A program made the position numbers and the translations under genes. DNA of 64,000 nt from Colwellia sp. MB3u-41 (GTDB taxonomy: Bacteria; Pseudomonadota; Gammaproteobacteria; Enterobacterales; Alteromonadaceae), in the NCBI RefSeq assembly GCF_014076845.1, contig NZ_JACGUT010000079.1:372001-436000 (forward strand). Direction: 5' to 3'. Each line of letters begins with the position of its first letter. Within the stretch, counting starts at the first letter, position 1. The notes beneath the pieces were generated by a model. It was not told the origin of the DNA and searched no databases. It saw nothing but the letters and a program-made list of their open reading frames with translations. Shown one piece after another: positions 56,816 through 64,000 of the stretch.

Positions 56816-57973
56816 GTGCCGATAACAAAAAATACAGATGTTACCGTTCAACCACGCGATGAACATCACAATAAAAGCGCTAGTCATTATTGGCTGGCGC
56901 TTAAACTCATCCCACGTCTCGCTAGCCATAAAAAGTTAACCCTCGTTGAACGCTTTGGGGTAGAAAAGCTTTTCTATCCCTCACAAGAACTATCATCATT
57001 AAGCCTGACTCAAAAGCAAGTTGCAGCGATTAGATCGCCTGACTGGCCAAGGATTGCTAACATTATTAATGCGTCTAAACGGTGTGGTAGCATAATAATT
57101 CCTTTTACTGACATTCGATACCCTTCAACGCTAAAGCAAATTTATGATCCGCCACTGCTTTTATTTGTACAAGGGAACATTACCTTACTAAATCAACAGC
57201 AAATCGCAATGGTGGGGAGTCGAAATGCTAGTATTAACGGTCGAGATAATGCTTTCGAATTTGCTCAGCAGTTAGTTAACGCAGGCTTAGTTATTACCAG
57301 TGGTTTAGCGCTAGGTATTGATGGTGCCGCTCATAAAGGTACTCTAGCCGCAAAGGGTAAAACCATTGCGGTTGTTGCTACAGGGTTAGATCAGGTCTAC
57401 CCAACGAGACATCGGTTATTAGCAAAAAATATTCTAGAGAATGATGGTGCCATTATCAGTGAGTTTTTACCGGGTACTCCCCCTAAACCAGGCTATTTTC
57501 CTAAACGTAATCGAATAATTAGTGGTATGAGTATAGGTGTATTGGTGGTTGAAGCTACGATTAGAAGTGGCTCCTTAGTCACTGCTCGTTGTGCTATTGA
57601 ACAAAATCGTGAAGTTTTTGCTGTGCCCAGCACCATTAATAACCCACAAGCTAAGGGGTGTCATTGGCTCATCAAACAAGGTGCTAAACTTGTCGACGAT
57701 ATTGCCGATATAGTAGATGAAATAGACCTGTTGCCAGAAAGTGGTCTAAACTTAATGATAAATATAACGAAAGGACAATCGTTTGAAAAAAGTGAAAAAC
57801 AACACTTGTTTAACGATGCATTGTTAGCTAGTGTGGGTTATGAAATCACGCCCGTAGATATTGTGGTTTCCCGAAGTAAATTACCTATAAATGAAGTATT
57901 AACTCGGTTAACAATGTTAGAGCTTAAAGGTCTGGTTGCTATGGTTCCAGGTGGTTATCTAAGAGTAAAATGA
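56816..57973 (+). CDS. dprA: DNA-processing protein DprA (Smf)
   Basis: 385 residues. Starts at GTG 56816 after AAGGAG. Rossmann-like DprA core with VGSRNASINGRDNA, SGLALGIDGAAHKG, GLDQVYPTRH, SEFLPGTPPKPGYFPKRNRII and VEATIRSGSLVTAR, preceded by a SAM-like region and followed by a winged-helix C-terminal domain. It loads RecA onto incoming single-stranded DNA in transformation. Cotranscribed with smg. Confidence 0.96.
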   Translation: MPITKNTDVTVQPRDEHHNKSASHYWLALKLIPRLASHKKLTLVERFGVEKLFYPSQELSSLSLTQKQVAAIRSPDWPRIANIINASKRCGSIIIPFTDIRYPSTLKQIYDPPLLLFVQGNITLLNQQQIAMVGSRNASINGRDNAFEFAQQLVNAGLVITSGLALGIDGAAHKGTLAAKGKTIAVVATGLDQVYPTRHRLLAKNILENDGAIISEFLPGTPPKPGYFPKRNRIISGMSIGVLVVEATIRSGSLVTARCAIEQNREVFAVPSTINNPQAKGCHWLIKQGAKLVDDIADIVDEIDLLPESGLNLMINITKGQSFEKSEKQHLFNDALLASVGYEITPVDIVVSRSKLPINEVLTRLTMLELKGLVAMVPGGYLRVK

Positions 57974-57982
57974 GGGCTAATT

Positions 57983-58456
57983 ATGTTTGATATCCTGATG
58001 TATCTTTTTGAAAATTATATACATAGTGAAGCCGAAATAATGGTGGATCAAGAGTCACTAACTGATGAACTTACCCGAGCAGGTTTTCATCAAGACGAAA
58101 TATATAAGGCGTTAAGTTGGCTAGAGAAACTAGCTGCATTGCAAGACACTGATGCTTACCCATACTTAACACGAGTAGGGCGTCGTTCAGTTCGTGTTTA
58201 TACCGATGATGAAATGCAACTACTTGACGTAGAATGCCGAGGTTTTCTGTTATTCCTAGAACAAGTCAATGTCCTTGATTTTACGACGCGGGAAATGGTT
58301 ATTGACCGAGTAATGGAATTAGACACGAAGTTCTTCTCGATTGACGACTTAAAGTGGGTTGTACTTATGGTCTTGTTTAATGTGCCAGGTAAGGAAAATG
58401 CTTATTCACAAATGGAAGACCTCATTTTTGATGAGCAAGAAGGTCCATTACACTAA
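57983..58456 (+). CDS. smg: Smg family protein (DUF494)
   Basis: 157 residues, same length as E. coli Smg, with [16 protein letters not shown] at the start and [20 protein letters not shown] near the end. Function of the family is not established. Follows dprA by nine bases, the standard pairing. Confidence 0.93.
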   Translation: MFDILMYLFENYIHSEAEIMVDQESLTDELTRAGFHQDEIYKALSWLEKLAALQDTDAYPYLTRVGRRSVRVYTDDEMQLLDVECRGFLLFLEQVNVLDFTTREMVIDRVMELDTKFFSIDDLKWVVLMVLFNVPGKENAYSQMEDLIFDEQEGPLH

Positions 58457-58531
58457 GTATCAATCGTAATGTTCGCTTACACCTTACTAATCATGGCATA
58501 ATGATATTAACAATATTCTAGTGAATGCATT

Positions 58532-59107
58532 ATGCCTAATTCCGATAAACCTTTATTTTCACAACATGAACACGCGTTAGAAAAAGCGTATGAGGTATGT
58601 CCTGAGTGTGGCAGTGAAATTGTTATAAAGAATAGTAAGTCCGGAAAATTCTTTGGTTGCGCTTCCTATCCTACTTGTGATTTTACCCGTCCTATTGTTG
58701 AACATGAACGTCTTGAAGATCAAATTTTGGCAGGTACTCAATGCCCAGAGTGTCAACATGAACTTGCGGTGAAACAAGGCCGATATGGTATGTTTATCGG
58801 TTGTTCTAATTATCCCCAGTGTCATCATATTGAAGATACTAGTGGTCAAGAAGATGCTGGTGTAGCCTGCCCACAGTGTCAGAAAAAGGGCAAGCAAGCT
58901 GAATTAATCGAGCGTACCAATCGCTACGGCAAAACATTTTATTCCTGTGAACAATACCCCAAATGCAAGTATGTTGTGAACTATCCTCCGGTTGCAGAAA
59001 AATGTCCGGAGTGTCAGTGGTCTATTTTAGTCAGGCGAAAAATGGCAAGTGGTAACGTTTTAGTCTGCCCAGAAAAGAAATGTACCTATAAGCGTAAAGA
59101 GATATAA
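58532..59107 (+). CDS. DNA topoisomerase I-type zinc-ribbon protein (YrdD-like)
   Basis: 191 residues with four C4 zinc ribbons of the topoisomerase I C-terminal type (first CPECGSEIVIK...GCASYPTC; later CPECQHELAVK, CPQCQKKGK and CPECQWSILV). There is no topoisomerase catalytic domain. Likely binds single-stranded DNA. Comparable to E. coli YrdD, which also lies between smg and tsaC. Here purE and an acyl-CoA ligase gene separate it from tsaC. Confidence 0.88.
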   Translation: MPNSDKPLFSQHEHALEKAYEVCPECGSEIVIKNSKSGKFFGCASYPTCDFTRPIVEHERLEDQILAGTQCPECQHELAVKQGRYGMFIGCSNYPQCHHIEDTSGQEDAGVACPQCQKKGKQAELIERTNRYGKTFYSCEQYPKCKYVVNYPPVAEKCPECQWSILVRRKMASGNVLVCPEKKCTYKRKEI

Positions 59108-59145
59108 TGCGCGCAATTATTTAACTAAACTTCTGGAGAGAGAAA

Positions 59146-59649
59146 ATGTCATCAACTTTTGTTGCAATATTAATGGGCTCAGATTCTGACTTACCTGTTA
59201 TGCAAGCTACTATCAGCGTTTTAAAAACATTTGGTATTGAGCACGAAGTCCGTGTTCGCTCAGCACATAGAACACCTGATGCTGCCAAGGCTTATGTAAA
59301 AGATGCGGAAGAACGCGGTTGTAAAGTTTTTATCTGTGCTGCTGGCTTAGCGGCTCATTTAGCTGGTGCTGTTGCTGGAATGACAACTCGTCCAGTTATT
59401 GGTGTGCCAATTGACAACGGACCATTACAGGGGCACGACGCATTACTGTCAACGGTCATGATGCCGGGCGGCATTCCGGTTGCTACGGTTGCTATTGGTA
59501 AAGCTGGCGCTAAAAATGCGGGTTACTTAGCCGCACAAATTTTAGGTGTTGCTGACCAATCAATTGCAGAAAAAGTAAAAGAAGAGCGTGCCGCTAATGT
59601 GATTGCTTTACTTGCTAAAGATGAAGCGATGCAGGCAAAGTTAGGCTAA
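59146..59649 (+). CDS. purE: N5-carboxyaminoimidazole ribonucleotide mutase PurE
   Basis: 167 residues (E. coli 169) with LMGSDSDLPVM, RSAHRTPDA and AGLAAHLAGAVAG, the class I PurE motifs. It converts N5-CAIR to CAIR in purine synthesis. Class I PurE needs PurK, whose gene is not adjacent. A strong TGGAGAG ribosome site precedes it and its own terminator follows. Confidence 0.95.
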   Translation: MSSTFVAILMGSDSDLPVMQATISVLKTFGIEHEVRVRSAHRTPDAAKAYVKDAEERGCKVFICAAGLAAHLAGAVAGMTTRPVIGVPIDNGPLQGHDALLSTVMMPGGIPVATVAIGKAGAKNAGYLAAQILGVADQSIAEKVKEERAANVIALLAKDEAMQAKLG

Positions 59650-59674
59650 ATTTTAATTTTTACTTTTTACTTGT

Positions 59675-59701
59675 AAAAGCCAGCGACATGCTGGTTTTTT
59701 T
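59675..59701 (+). terminator. purE intrinsic terminator
   Basis: A 5-bp GC-rich stem (59680-59684 with 59690-59694) with a 5-nt loop is followed by seven T, 30 bp past the purE stop. Confidence 0.85.
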
Positions 59702-59892
59702 ATACCTAAAATTCACTATCGTATTTGTGTCTACAGGTCGCTATGAGTAAATGCAGGCAATGTTGATACAACCCCATTAGACCAAAGGATGATTTTTAAA
59801 CCCAATAATAGGCGTAAACTATTCTTCATTGTGTGTAAAAAATTAAGTGGCATATATAGCTACCTGCACTGTTATTATAATGAGGAACATCG

Positions 59893-61518
59893 ATGAACAA
59901 TATATATAGCCAAGGCTTAGACAAAGTTGCTGCTAATAGCCAACCTTTAACTCCTATTAACTTTTTAAACAGAACGGCCGATGTTCACCCTGAGCGTGTT
60001 GCCATTATTCACGGTAAGCAAAAAATTACTTATCGTGAATATCGTCAAAATGTTCGACGTTTAGCATCTGCTTTAATGCAGCGCGGCGTTAAGCCGGGTA
60101 ATACTGTTGCCATTATGGCAGCTAATATTCCCGCCTTTTTAGATGCTCATTATGGTGTACCGCTAACAGGTGCTGTATTACATTCGATAAATATTCGTTT
60201 AGATGCTGAATGTATTGCCTTCCTTTTTGATCATGGCGAATGCGATGTGCTTTTAACTGATACCGCATTTTCAAGTGTCGTAAAAAAAGCTTTAACACTA
60301 TGTTCAAGAAAGCCTTTGATTATTGATATTGACGATGTAATGAGTGAGGGGGGTGAACGCTTGGGTTGTATTGAATATCAAGACTTACTTGCTGAAGGTA
60401 ATGAAAATTTTATCGGTAATTTAATCCATGATGAATGGCAGGCGCTGGCGCTAAATTACACCTCAGGAACGACGGGTAACCCAAAAGGTGTGGTGTATTC
60501 TCATCGAGGTGCTTATTTAAACGCTGTTGGTAATAACATGATATGGCCATTAGGTAATAACGCCATTTACCTTTGGACATTACCTATGTTTCATTGCAAT
60601 GGTTGGTGTTTCCCGTGGACCGTTGTTGCTATGGGTGGCACCCAAGTATGCTTAAGGCAAGTGGAAGTTGGGGCCATTATTGAAAGTTTAATCGAGCATA
60701 AGGTCAGTCACTTTTGTGGTGCACCGATTGTCTTGAATATGATTTTAAATGCAGACAAAGCACTATTAGCAGAAATACCCCGTGGTATTAATATAATGAC
60801 AGCAGGTGCACCACCACCACCGTCAGTTATCAAAGGTATGGAAACGATGGGTTTTGATATTACTCAAGGCTATGGTTTAACCGAAGTGTATGGCCCTTGT
60901 GTCGTGAGTGAGTGGAAAGATGGGTGGAATGATAAGAGTGACGATGAACGAGCTGCGTTAAAAGCACGTCAAGGTGTGCGTTATCCAACGCAAGAAGAAG
61001 TCGATGTTTTAGACCCCAACACTATGCAGCCTGTGCTCTGTAATGCCGAAACCATTGGTGAAATAATGTTTCGTGGTAATACCATGATGAAAGGCTATTT
61101 AAAAAATTATAAAGCCACCAATGAGGCATTTAAACATGGTTGGTTTCATTCAGGGGATTTAGCCGTTAAGCATCCCGACGGTTATATTGAGATACGAGAT
61201 CGTTCGAAAGATATCATTATTTCAGGGGGAGAAAATATATCCTCTGTTGAAATAGAGAGTGTGTTATATCAACACCCTGATATTTTAGAGGCTGCGGTGG
61301 TTGCTAAAAAAGATGATAAATGGGGAGAAACCCCTTGTGCCTTCGTGACTTTAAAGCGCGGGAGAAACGTTTCAGAGGAAGATATTATTAACTTCTGCCG
61401 AGAGCATATGGCTACATTTAAAGCGCCTAAAAGCATTGTATTTAGCGATTTACCAAAAACCTCTACAGGTAAAGTGCAGAAGTTTGTTTTACGCGAAAAA
61501 GTGAAAAACCTTTCCTAA
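59893..61518 (+). CDS. AMP-forming acyl-CoA synthetase
   Basis: 541 residues of the ANL superfamily. P-loop YTSGTTGNPKGVVYSH (near residue 190), adenine site GYGLTEVYGP, GWFHSGDLAVKHPDGYIEIRDRSKDIIISGGENISS, and the C-terminal catalytic lysine in TSTGKVQK. It activates a carboxylic acid to the acyl-CoA. The subgroup covers medium-chain fatty-acid and 3-methylthiopropionate ligases, so the substrate is uncertain. It stands alone; the 240-bp gap upstream holds the purE terminator and presumably its promoter. Confidence 0.9.
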   Translation: MNNIYSQGLDKVAANSQPLTPINFLNRTADVHPERVAIIHGKQKITYREYRQNVRRLASALMQRGVKPGNTVAIMAANIPAFLDAHYGVPLTGAVLHSINIRLDAECIAFLFDHGECDVLLTDTAFSSVVKKALTLCSRKPLIIDIDDVMSEGGERLGCIEYQDLLAEGNENFIGNLIHDEWQALALNYTSGTTGNPKGVVYSHRGAYLNAVGNNMIWPLGNNAIYLWTLPMFHCNGWCFPWTVVAMGGTQVCLRQVEVGAIIESLIEHKVSHFCGAPIVLNMILNADKALLAEIPRGINIMTAGAPPPPSVIKGMETMGFDITQGYGLTEVYGPCVVSEWKDGWNDKSDDERAALKARQGVRYPTQEEVDVLDPNTMQPVLCNAETIGEIMFRGNTMMKGYLKNYKATNEAFKHGWFHSGDLAVKHPDGYIEIRDRSKDIIISGGENISSVEIESVLYQHPDILEAAVVAKKDDKWGETPCAFVTLKRGRNVSEEDIINFCREHMATFKAPKSIVFSDLPKTSTGKVQKFVLREKVKNLS

Positions 61519-61526
61519 ACGCTCAG

Positions 61527-61572
61527 GTGTTTAATTCCACAGATATAATTTTATTTACTTGGAATTAAACAC
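61527..61572 (+). terminator. Inverted repeat after the acyl-CoA synthetase gene
   Basis: Twelve-bp arms (61527-61538 and 61561-61572) match perfectly around a 22-nt AT-rich loop, followed by TTATTTTAT. Possibly a terminator, but the loop is long and the stem AT-rich. Confidence 0.45.
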
Positions 61573-61636
61573 TTATTTTATCTCTTAGATAAAGGCCGTA
61601 TAATCGTTATATCACTCCTTTATTTCATTTTTATCT

Positions 61637-63096
<1,460 letters not shown>

Positions 63097-63098
63097 AT

Positions 63099-63470
63099 AT
63101 GAAAAAAAATAAGCCTCTTGGATTTTTCTCCCGATTAGCTCCTGCAACAAAAAATAGTTGGGCTGGTTTTAAAGCGGCGTACAAATATGAAATGGCATTT
63201 CGTCAAGAGGTGCTCTTATTTATTACGACCACACCGTTGGCCATTTGGCTGGCTAATGGTTTTATCGAGTTCGTTTTACTGATGTCGGGTATTGTTATTA
63301 TTTTTATCGCCGAGTTACTCAACTCAGCGATAGAAACTGTTGTCGACCGTATAGGCGTTGAGCGCCATGAACTGAGTGGCAGAGCAAAAGATCTTGGCTC
63401 TGCGGCTGTGTTTGTCGCATTGTGTTATTTTGCTTTGGTTTGGCTTTATAAAATATATACTCTACTCTGA
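63099..63470 (+). CDS. dgkA: Diacylglycerol kinase DgkA
   Basis: 123 residues with three membrane helices, catalytic motif AELLNSAIETVVDRIG and HELSGRAKDLGSAAVF, as in E. coli DgkA (122 residues). It recycles diacylglycerol, a by-product of phosphoglycerol and phosphoethanolamine transfer, to phosphatidate. Lies two bases after the hemF stop and is followed by a terminator. Confidence 0.96.
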   Translation: MKKNKPLGFFSRLAPATKNSWAGFKAAYKYEMAFRQEVLLFITTTPLAIWLANGFIEFVLLMSGIVIIFIAELLNSAIETVVDRIGVERHELSGRAKDLGSAAVFVALCYFALVWLYKIYTLL

Positions 63471-63504
63471 TAAAGAGTATACGAAACATAAACCACACAA
63501 ATAT

Positions 63505-63535
63505 AAAGCGAGAGCAAATGCCTCTCGCTTTTTTA
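63505..63535 (+). terminator. dgkA intrinsic terminator
   Basis: A 10-bp stem (63505-63514 with 63522-63531) with a 7-nt loop and a T-run ends the tsaC-hemF-dgkA operon. Confidence 0.88.
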
Positions 63536-63591
63536 TGTTCAGGATGAACGGTATAACGCGGTGCTATGGATGGCAAAGAGCGTATATGCAA

Positions 63592-64000
63592 CTACTTTTG
63601 ATAAAACCGTGACATTTCTAATAATGCTTCTTGAACATAGTTAATGTTAATTATAGCCTGCTTATCTTCTTGGTATTTATCATCAAAAATAGTGAAATTT
63701 CCTAATCTATCAAGTTCGTAAAGGTGCTTTTCCGATTTAATTGCGTAATATCCACCTCGACCTAAAAATAGCCAAGGTAAAGCGGCTTCTTGCTTGAACA
63801 AAGATACTCCACTACTGTAATCACTTGCCTGATTAGTTACCCCTAATGCTTCTGACATCAGTGTTGGCACAATATTTAAATGGCTTGTTTGATAATTAAT
63901 TACAGCTGGCGTTTTGTTTGGCCAATGAATAATAAGGGGTACTGCAGTCTGGTATTTTGAATAATTACTATTGTGACCCCAATAACCTAACTTGCTATCA
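63592..64000 (-). CDS. C-terminal part of a LapC/YejM-like (DUF3413) sulfatase-fold protein
   Basis: 136 C-terminal residues are visible; the gene continues past the window edge with no start inside it. The frame reads GHNSNYSKYQTAVPLIIHWP, then HLNIVPTLMSEALGVTN, SDYSSGVSLF and ends RFYQK. This matches the end of the periplasmic arylsulfatase-fold domain of the YejM/PbgA/LapC family, in which E. coli LapC controls LPS synthesis through LapB. Related phosphoethanolamine transferases are less likely. A GTG at 63870 is inside the domain and is not the start. Confidence 0.8.
   Translation of the reverse strand, partial: DSKLGYWGHNSNYSKYQTAVPLIIHWPNKTPAVINYQTSHLNIVPTLMSEALGVTNQASDYSSGVSLFKQEAALPWLFLGRGGYYAIKSEKHLYELDRLGNFTIFDDKYQEDKQAIININYVQEALLEMSRFYQK

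Overview
The window is a contiguous, AT-rich chromosomal segment from a marine gammaproteobacterium. Protein sequences, gene order and codon bias point to Alteromonadales, most likely Colwellia or a close relative; this is inference from family resemblance, not a database match. It holds the replication origin and the housekeeping genes around it. I see no insertion sequence, prophage, CRISPR array, tRNA, rRNA or restriction/defence island. The hunt therefore turned up cis-acting and architectural details rather than a new multigene system.

Left part (1-17.7 kb): a GAF-GAF-GGDEF-EAL cyclic-di-GMP protein (cut by the window edge), rpoH, an EAL-HDOD protein, ftsX-ftsE-ftsY with divergent rsmD, a secreted serine hydrolase, a YjaG (DUF416) protein, a SapC-family protein, glmS with its DeoR-type regulator, glmU, and two small secreted proteins of unknown function.

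Origin part (17.7-40.7 kb): the complete F1Fo ATP synthase operon atpIBEFHAGDC, then mnmG-rsmG-parA-parB, all running leftward. The mnmG-mioC spacer is an E. coli-type oriC, with 13-mer-like DUE repeats, DnaA boxes at nearly E. coli spacing and ten GATC sites. To its right, mioC, mnmE and rpmH-rnpA-yidD-yidC run leftward toward the origin. The rpmH-dnaA spacer has another DnaA box and a tight GATC cluster. Then dnaA-dnaN-recF-gyrB run rightward. Two perfect 16-bp parS sites lie inside recF, about 8 kb from oriC and 11-13 kb from parAB, so origin firing, initiator synthesis and origin segregation are encoded side by side.

Right part (40.8-64 kb): glyQS, tusA convergent with glyS, an outer-membrane barrel-SPOR fusion divergent from a Slt-type lytic transglycosylase, pepQ, yigZ, an isomerase of the HpaF family, trkH convergent with trkA, the def-fmt-rsmB-trkA operon, a LysM protein, dprA-smg-topA-type zinc-finger gene, purE, an acyl-CoA ligase, tsaC-hemF-dgkA, and the C-terminal part of a LapC/YejM-like protein. 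Together these cover translation initiation and termini (fmt, def), tRNA modification (mnmE, mnmG, tusA, tsaC), rRNA methylation (rsmB, rsmD, rsmG), potassium uptake, envelope synthesis and protein/membrane insertion (ftsY, yidC).

The signals most worth a second look are: the two parS sites inside recF; an oriC whose R1 box is off-consensus while R2 is consensus; a ten-G tract in the trkH selectivity filter; a hexamer-repeat leader before atpE; a glyS/tusA terminator built into tusA codons; and the barrel-SPOR protein.
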